Source: Ottowia thiooxydans DSM 14619 (GTDB lineage: Bacteria; Pseudomonadota; Gammaproteobacteria; Burkholderiales; Burkholderiaceae_C). Taken from it: a stretch of DNA of 64,000 nt. The translations under genes were made by a program, and so were the position numbers. The stretch spans positions 248,001 through 312,000 of the forward strand of contig NZ_AUGX01000008.1 in the NCBI RefSeq assembly GCF_000422885.1. The letters are read 5' to 3'. Numbering within the stretch: position 1 is the stretch's first letter; every line of letters begins with the position of its first letter. Below are positions 8,327 through 16,879 of the stretch, piece after piece. Below the pieces are notes generated by a model. That model made no database searches. It saw only the letters and a program-made list of their open reading frames with translations, and was not told the DNA's origin.

Positions 8327-9469
8327 ATGAACGCCCCCCTATCCCAAGCCACGCCCCTTGCACCCGCAGCCATCGCCCCTGTGGAAGAGATTGTCGCCGA
8401 GTTACGCGCCGGCCGCATGGTGATCCTTGTCGATGAAGAAGACCGGGAAAACGAAGGCGATCTGGTGCTTGCCGCCGATCACGTCACCCCTGAGGCTGTC
8501 AATTTCATGGCCAGGTTTGGCCGAGGCCTGATCTGCCTCACATTGACGCGTGAGCGCTGCGAACACTTGCAGCTGCAGCCCATGGCCACGCGCAATGGCA
8601 CCAAATACTCCACCGCTTTCACCGTTTCCATAGAGGCAGCTGAAGGCGTGACCACCGGTATTTCAGCTGCCGATCGCGCCCGCACTGTGCAAGCCGCCGT
8701 AGGCGCCAATGCCCGCGCCGATGATCTGGTGCAACCAGGGCATATTTTTCCGTTGCAGGCCGTAGACGGTGGCGTGTTAATGCGCGCTGGTCATACGGAA
8801 GCCGGATGCGATCTGGCCGCCATGGCGGGTTGCTCACCCTCTTCCGTGATCTGCGAGATCATGAAAGACGACGGCACCATGGCTCGTTTGCCGGATCTGC
8901 AGGAGTTCGCGGTCACTCATGGCCTGAAGATAGGCACCATTGCCGATTTGATCGAATACCGCAGCCGCAATGAATCCCTGGTGCAAAAAGTAGCCTCGCG
9001 CTCTTTGACCACTGCTCACGGCGAGTTCATGACACACGCCTACCGCGACAAACCCAGTGGCGAGCTGCATTTGGCCCTCGTCATGGGGAAATGGGACGCG
9101 CAGGACGTGGTTCCCGTTCGCGTGCACGAGCCTCTTTCGGTGCTCGATTCGCTGGAAGTCCAAACCGGCATGCATTCCTGGAGTGTGCATGCCAGCCTTC
9201 GCTACATCCAGGCGCAGGGCAAGGGTGTGGCCGTACTGCTTAACTGCGGGGAAAGCGCCGACCAACTCCTGGCGCAGTTCGAAGGCAAAGCCCGCGCCGC
9301 ACATGCGCCCGAGCGCGGCCGGATGGATCTGCGTAGCTACGGCGTAGGTGCGCAAATATTGCGCGACTGCGGCGTCCAGCGCATGGAACTGATGGGCACT
9401 CCGCGCCGCTTGCCCAGTATGGCAGGCGGATTTGGGCTCGAAGTCGTAGGCTACATCCCGAACGAATAA
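8327..9469 (+). CDS. ribBA: DHBP synthase with degenerate GTP cyclohydrolase II domain (RibBX type)
   Basis: 380 residues from the ATG at 8327; the longer frame from 8288 has no support. The first ~205 residues are a complete 3,4-dihydroxy-2-butanone-4-phosphate synthase, with D-E-E-D-R-E-N-E-G-D-L and H-T-E-A-G-C-D-L. The rest follows the GTP cyclohydrolase II fold, but the zinc-binding cysteines of the C-x10-C-x-C motif are missing: where the motif is expected the protein reads V-R-V-H-E-P-L-S-V-L-D. The second domain should thus be inactive as a cyclohydrolase, as known for RibBX proteins of proteobacteria, and a separate ribA is needed elsewhere. It heads the ribBA-ribH-nusB run. I see no FMN riboswitch in the 157-base leader. 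Confidence 0.9.
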   Translation: MNAPLSQATPLAPAAIAPVEEIVAELRAGRMVILVDEEDRENEGDLVLAADHVTPEAVNFMARFGRGLICLTLTRERCEHLQLQPMATRNGTKYSTAFTVSIEAAEGVTTGISAADRARTVQAAVGANARADDLVQPGHIFPLQAVDGGVLMRAGHTEAGCDLAAMAGCSPSSVICEIMKDDGTMARLPDLQEFAVTHGLKIGTIADLIEYRSRNESLVQKVASRSLTTAHGEFMTHAYRDKPSGELHLALVMGKWDAQDVVPVRVHEPLSVLDSLEVQTGMHSWSVHASLRYIQAQGKGVAVLLNCGESADQLLAQFEGKARAAHAPERGRMDLRSYGVGAQILRDCGVQRMELMGTPRRLPSMAGGFGLEVVGYIPNE

Positions 9470-9565
9470 CGCCTGGCATTCGCCGCACCATAACCTGGAA
9501 GGGATTGTCGAAAAAACCGCTCCCCTTCCCCGCGCCACGCGAAACAAGATAGAAGAAAACAGTCA

Positions 9566-10030
9566 ATGAAAAACGCAAACCAAGGCGCACTACCCGAGCT
9601 GGATGGCAGTCAGCTGCGAATCGGCATCGTGCGGGCTCGCTTCAACGATGACGTGACAAGCGCCCTGCTGAACGCCTGCACGACCGAGCTTGCAGCTCTG
9701 AACGTGCCCAGTGACAACATAGAGTACGTGAGTGTTCCTGGAGCCCTGGAGGTGCCGCTGGCACTGCAAGCCCTGGCTGATTCTGAAAAATACGACGCAT
9801 TGATCGCTCTCGGATGCATCATTCGCGGCGAAACCTATCATTTCGAGCTGGTGGCCAATGAGTCCGGGGCTGGCGTGACACGTGTAGGCCTGGAACACGG
9901 CATTCCTATCGCCAACGCCATCCTGACCACGGAAAACATGGCACAAGCCGTGGCACGCCAAGTCGAAAAAGGACGAGACGCTGCACGTGTGGCAGTGGAA
10001 ATGGCACAACTGCTGGAGCGCCTGAAATGA
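9566..10030 (+). CDS. ribH: 6,7-dimethyl-8-ribityllumazine synthase
   Basis: 154 residues, standard length. It condenses 5-amino-6-ribitylaminouracil with DHBP, the product of the gene upstream. I-G-I-V-R-A-R-F-N near residue 18, V-P-G-A-L-E-V-P near 53 and the active-site block [12 protein letters not shown] near 83 are all present, with the catalytic histidine in the last block. Overlaps nusB by four bases (ATGA), so the two are translationally coupled. 96 bases after ribBA. Confidence 0.97.
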   Translation: MKNANQGALPELDGSQLRIGIVRARFNDDVTSALLNACTTELAALNVPSDNIEYVSVPGALEVPLALQALADSEKYDALIALGCIIRGETYHFELVANESGAGVTRVGLEHGIPIANAILTTENMAQAVARQVEKGRDAARVAVEMAQLLERLK

Positions 10031-10572
10031 GTGAAGAAGAACAAAAAGCGTCCGCGAGCAAGGCTCTGGCCCCTAAACCCAATGGCACACGCAGGTCGTC
10101 CACCAAATCGCCGCGCTCACGCGCTCGTGAGTTTGCCCTGCAGGCGCTGTACCAGCACTTCGTTGGCGGTGGCGATCCCGCTGTCATTGACGCCTTCACA
10201 CGTGAATTGCAAGGTTTTTCCAAGGCCGACGCAGTGCACTATGACGCCCTGCTCTACGGCTGCATTGAACTCAAGGACGATCTGGATGCACTGATCCTGC
10301 CCTTGCTCGACCGCAAGATGGATCAGATCTCGCCCATTGAGCATGGTTGCATGTGGATTGGAGCCTACGAACTCCTGCGCTGCCCCGACGTACCGTGGCG
10401 AGTGGTTTTGAACGAGTGCATCGAACTGGCCAAGGATTTCGGAGGCACCGACGGACACAAGTATGTCAACGGCGTACTCAACGGCATTGCGCCCACACTG
10501 CGCCCTGCGGAAGTGCAGGCAGATCGTGCGGCTCCCAAGAAATCTTCGGACCCCGCCTCGCCTACTCCATGA
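10027..10572 (+). CDS. nusB: Transcription antitermination factor NusB
   Basis: 181 residues. The first ~35 are a basic, disordered extension, then [14 protein letters not shown] opens the NusB helical fold. The C-terminal [19 protein letters not shown] block is the family signature. NusB works with NusE (S10) on boxA RNA in rRNA antitermination. It is coupled by ATGA overlaps both to ribH before it and to the aminotransferase after it; ribH-nusB linkage is widespread in bacteria. Residues after 160 are an unconserved tail. Confidence 0.97.
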   Translation: MSEEEQKASASKALAPKPNGTRRSSTKSPRSRAREFALQALYQHFVGGGDPAVIDAFTRELQGFSKADAVHYDALLYGCIELKDDLDALILPLLDRKMDQISPIEHGCMWIGAYELLRCPDVPWRVVLNECIELAKDFGGTDGHKYVNGVLNGIAPTLRPAEVQADRAAPKKSSDPASPTP

Positions 10573-11786
10573 AAATCTCGGCCCGGGCTCAGCGTGTGGA
10601 GCCCTTCTATGTAATGGAAATGGCCAAATCGGCCGCGGCCATCGCCAAAGAGGCTGCCGGCACTGACCGGCCCATGATCTATCTGAACATCGGCGAGCCA
10701 GATTTCACGGCCCCGCCTCTGGTTCAGGAAGCTGCCGAAAAAGCCATTCGCGACGGACGCACTCAGTACACCCAAGCCACCGGCCTGCCCCAACTGCGCG
10801 AGCGCATCAGCCATTGGTATGCCGAACGCTTTGGCGTGCAGGTGCCGGCACGGCGCATCGTGGTGACCGCAGGGGCCTCTGCGGCATTGCAACTGGCCTG
10901 CCTTGCCCTGCTGGATGCAGGCGACGAAGTGCTCATGCCAGACCCGAGCTACCCATGCAACCGCCAGTTTGTAAGTGCGGCAGAGGGCAGAGCGGTGCTG
11001 CTTCCGGCCACCGAAGCGGAGCGGTTCCAGCTCAGCGCCGACAAGGTAGAACAGGCCTGGGGCGCCCACACGCGCGGCGTGATGCTGGCCTCACCCTCCA
11101 ACCCCACGGGCACCTCCATCCATCCGCACGAGTTGCGCCGCATCCATAGCGTGGTGCAGGAGCGTGGTGGCGTGACCCTGATCGATGAAATTTACCTGGG
11201 CCTCAGCTACGAAGAGACCTACGGACACAGCGCGCTTGGGCTGGACGATCAAATCATCAGCATCAACAGCTTCAGCAAGTATTTCAACATGACAGGCTGG
11301 CGCCTGGGATGGTTGGTGGTGCCAGATTCGTTGGTTGACGTGGTGGAGCAGCTCGCGCAGCACCTGTTCATTTGCCCAAGCACGATTGCCCAGCACGCGG
11401 CGCTGGCATGCTTCGAACCCGAAAGCCTGGCGATCTACGAAAGCAGGCGAGCGGAATTCAAAGCGCGCCGCGACTGGTTTGTGCCGCAACTGGCCGCCCT
11501 GGGATTGCCCGTTCCCGTCACACCCGACGGAGCCTTCTACGCCTGGGCCGACTGCACTGCGGCTTGCCAGAAATTGCTGCCCGCTAGCTCCGAATATAAT
11601 AGCGACATGCAGATCGCCGGCAGCTGGGAATTCGCCTTCGAACTGATGAAGCGCGCACATCTGGCCATCACGCCAGGGCGCGATTTCGGGCGTGCAGATA
11701 CAGCACGCTACATTCGCTTTTCCACCGCCAATTCCATGGCACAGCTCGAAGCCGCCGTAGGCCGCCTGCGCGCTTTGCTGGCCTGA
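10569..11786 (+). CDS. Class I/II PLP-dependent aminotransferase
   Basis: 405 residues from the ATG at 10569, which overlaps the nusB stop; a longer frame runs into nusB and is discarded. It is a fold-type I aspartate aminotransferase-like enzyme: Y-L-N-I-G-E-P-D-F near residue 36, N-P-T-G-T-S near 180, D-E-I-Y near 207, and the PLP lysine in [15 protein letters not shown] near 240. R-Y-I-R-F-S near the end holds the carboxylate-binding arginine. Members linked to nusB in this group are annotated only as generic aminotransferases, so the amino donor and product are unknown. Confidence 0.9.
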   Translation: MKISARAQRVEPFYVMEMAKSAAAIAKEAAGTDRPMIYLNIGEPDFTAPPLVQEAAEKAIRDGRTQYTQATGLPQLRERISHWYAERFGVQVPARRIVVTAGASAALQLACLALLDAGDEVLMPDPSYPCNRQFVSAAEGRAVLLPATEAERFQLSADKVEQAWGAHTRGVMLASPSNPTGTSIHPHELRRIHSVVQERGGVTLIDEIYLGLSYEETYGHSALGLDDQIISINSFSKYFNMTGWRLGWLVVPDSLVDVVEQLAQHLFICPSTIAQHAALACFEPESLAIYESRRAEFKARRDWFVPQLAALGLPVPVTPDGAFYAWADCTAACQKLLPASSEYNSDMQIAGSWEFAFELMKRAHLAITPGRDFGRADTARYIRFSTANSMAQLEAAVGRLRALLA

Positions 11787-11804
11787 GCTCTGTTTCTGAA
11801 AGCT

Positions 11805-12236
11805 ATGGCGTTCGAGTTTCCCATTCGAATTTACTGGGAAGATACCGACGCTGGCGGCATTGTTTTCTACGCCAACTATCTAAAATTCTTCGAGCGCGCT
11901 CGTACTGAGTGGCTGCGCGCCCTGGGCGTGGGACAGCAAATACTTCGTGAACGCGAAGGTGGCATGTTCGTGGTCAGCGAGACCAATGTGAAATACCACT
12001 CCCCTGCTCGTCTTGACGATGAACTTATCGTCACCGCAGCGCTCAAAGAAGCGGGCCGGGTGACGCTGAACATTGAACAGCGGGCTACCCTCAAGTCGAC
12101 CGGTGCCCTGCTTTGCCAGGGCAGTATCCGTATCGGCTGGGTGGACGCTCAAACGCTCAGACCCGCGCGCATTCCTGCCGCGATCATTGATCAGTTGAAT
12201 TCAGAAACAGCCATTGACCGCTTGTCATCTTCCTAG
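11805..12236 (+). CDS. ybgC: Tol-Pal associated acyl-CoA thioesterase YbgC
   Basis: 143 residues, hotdog fold of the 4-hydroxybenzoyl-CoA thioesterase group. The active-site block W-E-D-T-D-A-G-G-I-V-F-Y-A-N-Y at residues 9-24 contains the catalytic aspartate, followed by F-F-E-R-A-R-T-E-W-L. It hydrolyses short acyl-CoAs or acyl-ACP and is the usual first gene of the tol-pal operon; here tolQ follows after 102 bases. Confidence 0.95.
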   Translation: MAFEFPIRIYWEDTDAGGIVFYANYLKFFERARTEWLRALGVGQQILREREGGMFVVSETNVKYHSPARLDDELIVTAALKEAGRVTLNIEQRATLKSTGALLCQGSIRIGWVDAQTLRPARIPAAIIDQLNSETAIDRLSSS

Positions 12237-12338
12237 AAGCCACATGAATACCGATTCCCGCCACTTCGTTGGTCTTCACCTATCAGATGTGAGCGCTACG
12301 CACTTGCAGGCACCGCGCTCCACTCCAAGGCTCCAAGC

Positions 12339-13043
12339 ATGAACCAGGATCTCTCCATCGTCCAACTCGTATTGCACGCCAGTTTTGTCGTGCAATTGGT
12401 CATGCTGCTCTTGCTGGGCGTGTCGATTGCCAGCTGGGCTGCGATTTTCAGAAAACTTCGCTCCCTCAAGCAGGTCAAGCAGCTCAATGATGACTTTGAG
12501 CGCGAATTCTGGTCAGGCACGAGCTTGAACGATCTTTTCGCTGCCGCCACCCAAAATGCCAGAAGCACTGGCCCCATGGAGCGTATTTTTGCCAGTGGCA
12601 TGCGGGAATATCAAAAGCTGCGCGAGCGCCGAATTCAGGACACCGGGACACTGCTCGACGGTGCACGCCGCGCCATGAGGGCCAGCTTCCAGCGCGAGAT
12701 GGATGAGACTGAATCCAACCTCTCTTTTCTCGCCTCCGTGGGCTCAGTCAGCCCTTATGTGGGTTTGTTTGGCACGGTGTGGGGCATCATGCACGCGTTT
12801 ACCGGCTTGGCCAGCCTCCAGCAGGTAACCCTTGCCACCGTGGCACCAGGCATCGCTGAAGCCCTGGTCGCTACCGCGCTTGGCCTGTTCGCCGCCATCC
12901 CTGCCGTGATCGCCTACAACCGTTTTGCGCGAGACATTGACCGCATCGCCAACAAGCAGGAAACGTTCATAGAGGAATTCTCCAACATCCTGCAGCGCAA
13001 CCTGGGCGTACATACGCAATCTACAACGGCCTCGGGGCACTGA
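12339..13043 (+). CDS. tolQ: Tol-Pal system protein TolQ
   Basis: 234 residues, inner-membrane proton-channel subunit of the MotA/TolQ/ExbB family. There is one N-terminal membrane segment (about 10-35), a large cytoplasmic loop, then two segments (about 130-155 and 165-190). The channel-lining block V-S-P-Y-V-G-L-F-G-T-V-W-G-I-M-H-A-F is intact, as is T-V-A-P-G-I-A-E-A-L-V-A-T-A-L-G-L-F-A-A-I-P. With TolR it uses proton flow to energise TolA. tolR starts five bases after the stop. Confidence 0.97.
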   Translation: MNQDLSIVQLVLHASFVVQLVMLLLLGVSIASWAAIFRKLRSLKQVKQLNDDFEREFWSGTSLNDLFAAATQNARSTGPMERIFASGMREYQKLRERRIQDTGTLLDGARRAMRASFQREMDETESNLSFLASVGSVSPYVGLFGTVWGIMHAFTGLASLQQVTLATVAPGIAEALVATALGLFAAIPAVIAYNRFARDIDRIANKQETFIEEFSNILQRNLGVHTQSTTASGH

Positions 13044-13047
13044 CACC

Positions 13048-13458
13048 ATGCCCGCCGTTAGCTCTCGCGGCCGTGGCCGTCGCACCATCAATGAAATCAA
13101 CATGGTGCCGTTCATCGATGTCATGTTGGTGCTGCTCATCATCTTCATGGTGACCGCGCCGCTCATCACACCCGGTGTGATCAATGTTCCCAGCGCTGGC
13201 AAATCGTCGAAGGCGCCTGACAAACTCATCAGCGTGAACATTGATGCAAAGGGCCAGGTGTCCCTCTCTGGAGAAGTCAAACTGGCCGAAGCCAGTGAAA
13301 AGGAAGCCGTTTCCGCCATCAAGAAAGCGTTGGAGGACACACCTGATATGCCTGTGATGCTCGCTGCTGACAGCGATTTGCGCTACCAGCAGGTCATCAG
13401 CATGATGAAGCAGTTGCAAGAAGCGGGTGTTCAGCGGGTTGGTTTGGCAGTCAAGTAA
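13048..13458 (+). CDS. tolR: Tol-Pal system protein TolR
   Basis: 136 residues. A short cytoplasmic start with basic residues (R-G-R-G-R-R) is followed by one membrane helix, I-N-M-V-P-F-I-D-V-M-L-V-L-L-I-I-F, which holds the essential proton-accepting aspartate (D24 here). The rest is a periplasmic ExbD/TolR domain, ending Q-R-V-G-L-A-V-K. Complete, in operon with tolQ and tolA. Confidence 0.97.
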   Translation: MPAVSSRGRGRRTINEINMVPFIDVMLVLLIIFMVTAPLITPGVINVPSAGKSSKAPDKLISVNIDAKGQVSLSGEVKLAEASEKEAVSAIKKALEDTPDMPVMLAADSDLRYQQVISMMKQLQEAGVQRVGLAVK

Positions 13459-13477
13459 TCCGGAAGACTGAACACGC

Positions 13478-14515
13478 ATGAACGCCGCAGCCGAACGCCA
13501 AGAGTTCGCCCCTCCCCAACAAGGTGGAATGGGGCGCGCCATGGCGCTGGCACTTTTTGCCCATTTGCTGCTGATCCTCGCGCTGACCTGGGGCATCAGC
13601 TGGCGCAGCGAAGCGCCAGAAGACGCAGTAGAGGCCGAGCTCTGGGCGCCGGCCGTGCAACGCGCCGCGCCAAAGGCTGCACCCAAGCCGCCGCCAGAGC
13701 CAGCGGTAGAGCGGGTAGAACCTCCTGTGCCGCCCAAGCCAATCCCCAAGCCCGAACCCGTCGTGAAGCCGCCCCCACCGCCCAAACCTGCGGTGGACGA
13801 TGCACGAGAGGCAGAGATCGCCTTGGCGCAAAAGAAGAAGAAAGAAGAAGAAGCTCGTCGCAAAGCGGCTGAAGCGCGCGAGGAGAAACGCCGCGAAGAG
13901 AAACGCGAAGAAGAGCTTGAGCGCAAAGAATTGGCGCAAAAGAAAGCCGCCGAAGACAAACGTCGCAAAGATCTTGCAGCCAAAGAAGTGGCTGAAAAGA
14001 AAGCCGCCGATAAGAAGCTCGCCGAAAAAGCCGCTAAGGAAAAAGAAACCGCCGAACGCAAGGCAGCAGACGCCAAAGCCAAGGCAGAAGCTAGCCGCGA
14101 GGCCAAAGAATCCGACAGCCGCCGCAAAGCCGAGCTTGCACGCATGGCCAAACTGGCAGGTAGTGCAGATAGCGACGGTGGAACCTCCGCCAATGGGAAA
14201 GGTGCCACAAAAGGCAGTGCTGGCGGTACTGACGAACGCGACGCCGGCCCATCAGGTAACTACGCCGGCAGAATCCGCTCCGCCGTCCGGCCCAATATCG
14301 TGTTCTCCGACGATGTGCCCGGTAACCCAGTCGCTGAAGTGGAAGTACGCACCGGCCCCACCGGCACCATCATCAGCCGCCGCATCATCAAATCCAGTGG
14401 AGTGAAGAGCTGGGACGATGCTGTGCTGCGAGCACTTGATCGGACGGAAAAGCTGCCTTCGGATAACGGGCGTTTTTGGAATCCGATGGTGATGCAGTTC
14501 AAGTTGAGGGATTAG
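13478..14515 (+). CDS. tolA: Tol-Pal system protein TolA
   Basis: 345 residues. One N-terminal membrane helix at about 22-43 (A-L-A-L-F-A-H-L-L-L-I-L-A), then a proline/lysine linker (about 60-105), a long K/E/A/R-rich coiled coil (about 107-225), a Gly/Ser/Thr spacer and the globular C-terminal domain that binds TolB and colicins (about 255-345). The end is complete. Its last ~22 codons occur a second time at 16880-16946. In related genomes tolB and pal normally follow; here they do not, and a duplicated accessory region begins directly after the stop. The composition-driven antisense frame over this gene is not real. Confidence 0.96.
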   Translation: MNAAAERQEFAPPQQGGMGRAMALALFAHLLLILALTWGISWRSEAPEDAVEAELWAPAVQRAAPKAAPKPPPEPAVERVEPPVPPKPIPKPEPVVKPPPPPKPAVDDAREAEIALAQKKKKEEEARRKAAEAREEKRREEKREEELERKELAQKKAAEDKRRKDLAAKEVAEKKAADKKLAEKAAKEKETAERKAADAKAKAEASREAKESDSRRKAELARMAKLAGSADSDGGTSANGKGATKGSAGGTDERDAGPSGNYAGRIRSAVRPNIVFSDDVPGNPVAEVEVRTGPTGTIISRRIIKSSGVKSWDDAVLRALDRTEKLPSDNGRFWNPMVMQFKLRD

Positions 14516-14517
14516 GG
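14451..14517 (+). repeat. tolA 3'-end segment, copy 1 of direct repeat
   Basis: 67 bases ending just after the tolA stop codon. Copy 2 lies at 16880-16946. The two differ at six positions in five codons (GAT/GAC, AAC/AAT, CAG/CAA, AAG/AAA, TTG/CTC), all synonymous. The following ~100 bases and the lipoprotein genes beyond are also related between the copies. Confidence 0.95.
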
Positions 14518-14621
14518 AGCTGTTGCATAACCCCTCGATTGCCAGTTTTTAGTCGCCGCTATCCCGATCGGCAGCGAGACGGCACAAATGCCAGCTCGGC
14601 GTGGGATTCAGTATGCACTCA

Positions 14622-15158
14622 TTATGGCTCGCAGGTGTCGCCATCCGGCATGTGTATTACTGAGCCAGAAACGGCCTTGTTGTATTCGAGATAGCGTTGG
14701 GCGCGCTGTCGCGTGTTGGCAGTGATGGCTTCGATTTTTGTCGTCCATACCCCAGGTCGACTCTCAACAAAGACACTGCGAATGCAATGGATAGCCGCTG
14801 CACTTAGAGCGCCAATCCGATCAAGTGCCGCTTCGTCATTCAAGGGCGTGACCAAAGATAACTGCAAGGCTCTGCCACCCTGCAACAATGCTCTTTTCTG
14901 CTCATCGCTGAGTGGTTGGGCAGCAATATAGGCATCGATGTCATCGCGCACGCCATTTCTATTGGAGTCAGTACCGGCAATGCTGGTACCTTGGTCGAGA
15001 CGATGTATTTGGCCAGAGCTCTCCAAATCGGCTATTTTGCTTGCTGCTTCACGCACAGCGCCATCGGGATCACTACAGCCCGTCGAGCTATACAAAGTCA
15101 GCAAAGTAAGAGCGCCGGCGAAGACTCTGCGAAAAGAGGAAGAAAAAGGAGATGTCAT
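14622..15158 (-). CDS. Putative lipoprotein with an EF-hand-like motif, paralogue 1
   Basis: 178 residues. The N-terminus (M-T-S-P-F-S-S-S-F-R-R then a hydrophobic stretch ending L-Y-S-S-T-G-C) looks like a lipoprotein signal with the acylated cysteine near residue 28; position -3 is a serine, so the lipobox is weak. Residues around 62-75 hold D-S-N-R-N-G-V-R-D-D-I-D, a bacterial calcium-binding EF-hand-like loop. The C-terminal half carries two cysteines (near 139 and 175) that could pair. It shares most of its length with the protein at 17057-17602. It lies 44 bases downstream of the hydrolase gene on the same strand, so they are probably one transcript. I recognise no named family. Confidence 0.75.
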   Translation of the reverse strand: MTSPFSSSFRRVFAGALTLLTLYSSTGCSDPDGAVREAASKIADLESSGQIHRLDQGTSIAGTDSNRNGVRDDIDAYIAAQPLSDEQKRALLQGGRALQLSLVTPLNDEAALDRIGALSAAAIHCIRSVFVESRPGVWTTKIEAITANTRQRAQRYLEYNKAVSGSVIHMPDGDTCEP

Positions 15159-15202
15159 GCAAATGTGTCCGGAAAACTCAGCTGTGATCGAACATGGGTG
15201 GG

Positions 15203-16435
15203 TTAAAGCTCCGAAGCCTGGTCCAGCGCTGCGCCCAACAGTGCCTTAATGCTGCCTCGCGCAGCGCGAGCCGAATCAAGATAGGTTTTGACCAGGGTGT
15301 GACCACTAGCATCTTCGAGTAGATTTGCGGGAATGTTGATGTTTACTGGCGGCACTGTGTTGGGGCCACCATGCAAGCGTAGACCATTGATCACCAAATC
15401 AATATCTGCCAGTAAATGCTCGCCTCGCAGGGTAGGTGAAGCAGGAGCCACATGCACAGCCGCCACCTTCGTGAAGGGATGGGCGTTCTTAGCGTGGTCA
15501 TATGCCGGGTTGAGGAACAGATTGCCTTGTGAATGTCCTAACAGCACCAAGTGATAGCCGTCCTGCGCAAACGCATTGAGAACACGAGTTTGTTCGATGA
15601 TGTCAGCGGCAGTGGGTGGATTGCTAAGTAGATGTGCCCAGCCGCTCGCGACCTTATTGATCAAGTTTTCAACCGTCGCGTCCACCAACTCGATTAGGCC
15701 GCCCCCGTAGTGGCCCAGCTTGCTGAGCAGGTTTTGCGTCAGTGCACCGTCTTGGCGGTGGGTGCCTGACAGCATTTCCCAGAAATACTCCCAGCGTTGA
15801 TTAAGTAACCCATTTAACTCACGGTCACGCTGGATAAAAACCTCGGCCAAGTCCTGTAACCCGGTGCTGCCACTGACGCTACCGGTCTGGTTGTAGAGCA
15901 CCTTATAGCTCAAAACATGGTTCTTGTAGATGCGACCATGCACCGTTTTAATCTCATCAAGTCCATCAACGGCTTGCCAGCGTGTGTTCCAAACCCCATT
16001 GAAGAAACCTACGAAAACTGGCTTGATCTCTTTCGTGCATGTGACGGCGAAAACTCGCCCACGCTTGCTCCAAGGCGTTCCATCCTGTCTGCGACCCCCG
16101 TATTGGCAATCGATAAAAAATCCTTCGGTCACCAACGAACTTCGCCCGCCTGAGTCAACTTGTGGCCCCCAAGGATCTGCATAGGAAGGACGATTAAACC
16201 TTTGGCCTTTCTTCTGCTCTTCAGCGGTGGGATCGTTTGGAAAGCCTCCTTCTTGAAGATACAGCTGATATGCCTCCTGTGGAGAATGAGCAAATAAGTC
16301 AAATCTGAACCCGCTGCATCCGCCAACTTGCCCATCGCCCTCAGAGTTAAAACTGCATGCGTAGGGAGTCGCATGGGCAGCGTGAGCGAGCATCGCTACT
16401 AGCCACACAACAGAGGCTGCACAAACAAGCCTCAT
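15203..16435 (-). CDS. Secreted alpha/beta-hydrolase (lipase-like) of unknown substrate
   Basis: 410 residues from the ATG at 16435, chosen because it gives a clean Sec signal peptide (M-R-L-V-C-A-A-S-V-V-W-L-V-A-M-L-A-H-A-A-H-A). A longer frame to 16498 would run through the apparent -10 box. A nucleophile elbow, L-V-L-L-G-H-S-Q-G-N-L-F, sits near residue 302 and fits the G-x-S-x-G motif of lipases and esterases; a histidine in D-A-S-G-H-T-L-V-K near residue 383 is a candidate member of the triad. There are several cysteines before the hydrolase core (C-S-F, C-S-G-F, D-C-Q-Y, C-T-K). Followed directly by the lipoprotein gene. Cargo and substrate unknown; a lipase/partner or effector/immunity pair is possible. 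Confidence 0.72.
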   Translation of the reverse strand: MRLVCAASVVWLVAMLAHAAHATPYACSFNSEGDGQVGGCSGFRFDLFAHSPQEAYQLYLQEGGFPNDPTAEEQKKGQRFNRPSYADPWGPQVDSGGRSSLVTEGFFIDCQYGGRRQDGTPWSKRGRVFAVTCTKEIKPVFVGFFNGVWNTRWQAVDGLDEIKTVHGRIYKNHVLSYKVLYNQTGSVSGSTGLQDLAEVFIQRDRELNGLLNQRWEYFWEMLSGTHRQDGALTQNLLSKLGHYGGGLIELVDATVENLINKVASGWAHLLSNPPTAADIIEQTRVLNAFAQDGYHLVLLGHSQGNLFLNPAYDHAKNAHPFTKVAAVHVAPASPTLRGEHLLADIDLVINGLRLHGGPNTVPPVNINIPANLLEDASGHTLVKTYLDSARAARGSIKALLGAALDQASEL

Positions 16436-16484
16436 TAGGCCGGATAGATTAGATATGCTCACCTTGAGAACCGAATAAATTAAT

Positions 16485-16490
16485 ATTATA
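16485..16490 (-). promoter_or_regulatory. Putative -10 box of the hydrolase/lipoprotein transcript
   Basis: On the minus strand the sequence reads TATAAT exactly, about 50 bases before the chosen ATG. No good -35 box lies 17 bases upstream (GAAATT), which would suit an activated or regulated promoter. The same TATAAT with its surroundings is conserved upstream of the second lipoprotein gene (17694-17699). Confidence 0.5.
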
Positions 16491-16491
16491 G

Positions 16492-16509
16492 TTCTCAATT
16501 AATTGAGAA
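16492..16509. promoter_or_regulatory. 18-bp perfect palindrome next to the -10 box
   Basis: TTCTCAATTAATTGAGAA is its own reverse complement and occupies the -10/-35 spacer of the putative promoter, a typical operator position. In the duplicated promoter at about 17701-17718 the right arm has decayed (TTCTCAAAAAATTGATG), so any control may differ between the two copies. Confidence 0.5.
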
Positions 16510-16719
16510 TTTCGTATATATCCGACAGGCAATCAAGGGTGGCTGCCCTCCGCACTTATCCGCGCGGCTTATGCCTGAGGAGCTACGGCCTCCCGTAAGG
16601 AGCTGCGTGCAAGGCTGTCGCAGTCGAGGCTCTGGGTGGGCCTTCGGAGCCGTCGACGCAAAGAGAACCTCGGCTAAATGAGTCAGCATGCACTCATGTC
16701 GCCCGGCACATCGGTGGCG

Positions 16720-16819
16720 CCCCAACCCTCACCCCAACCCTCACCCCAACCCTCACCCCAACCCTCACCCCAACCCTCACCCCAACCCTCACCCCAACCC
16801 TCACCCCAACCCTCTCCCG
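16720..16819. repeat. 12-bp minisatellite, eight copies
   Basis: The unit AACCCTCACCCC begins at 16724 and recurs every 12 bases up to 16808 without mismatch; the last copy runs into a REP-like hairpin. The unit equals the left flank of the REP-like element seen elsewhere in the window (18061, 52700, 52921), so the array grew from that element's edge. Confidence 0.95.
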
Positions 16820-16833
16820 CAGGCGGGAGAGGG
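16810..16833. repeat. REP-like palindrome (CCCTCTCCCGC/GCGGGAGAGGG)
   Basis: 11-bp perfect arms with a two-base loop. The following bases (GGGGGAAAACCAGACGGCCGCGGAGTAGGCCATACGGG) match flanks of the copies at 18170 and 52740, marking one dispersed intergenic family. Confidence 0.85.
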
Positions 16834-16879
16834 GGAAAACCAGACGGCCGCGGAGTAGGCCATACGGGTGTAGCCGCGG

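Noticed and set aside
13021-14208. 395-codon frame antisense to tolR/tolA
   Set aside because: It mirrors the Lys/Glu/Ala-rich coiled coil of TolA (Ser/Ala/Phe/Leu-rich), has no start signal and overlaps certain genes.
16720-16819. Regular short repeats resembling a CRISPR array
   Set aside because: The period is 12 bases with no spacers and no cas genes nearby; it is a minisatellite.
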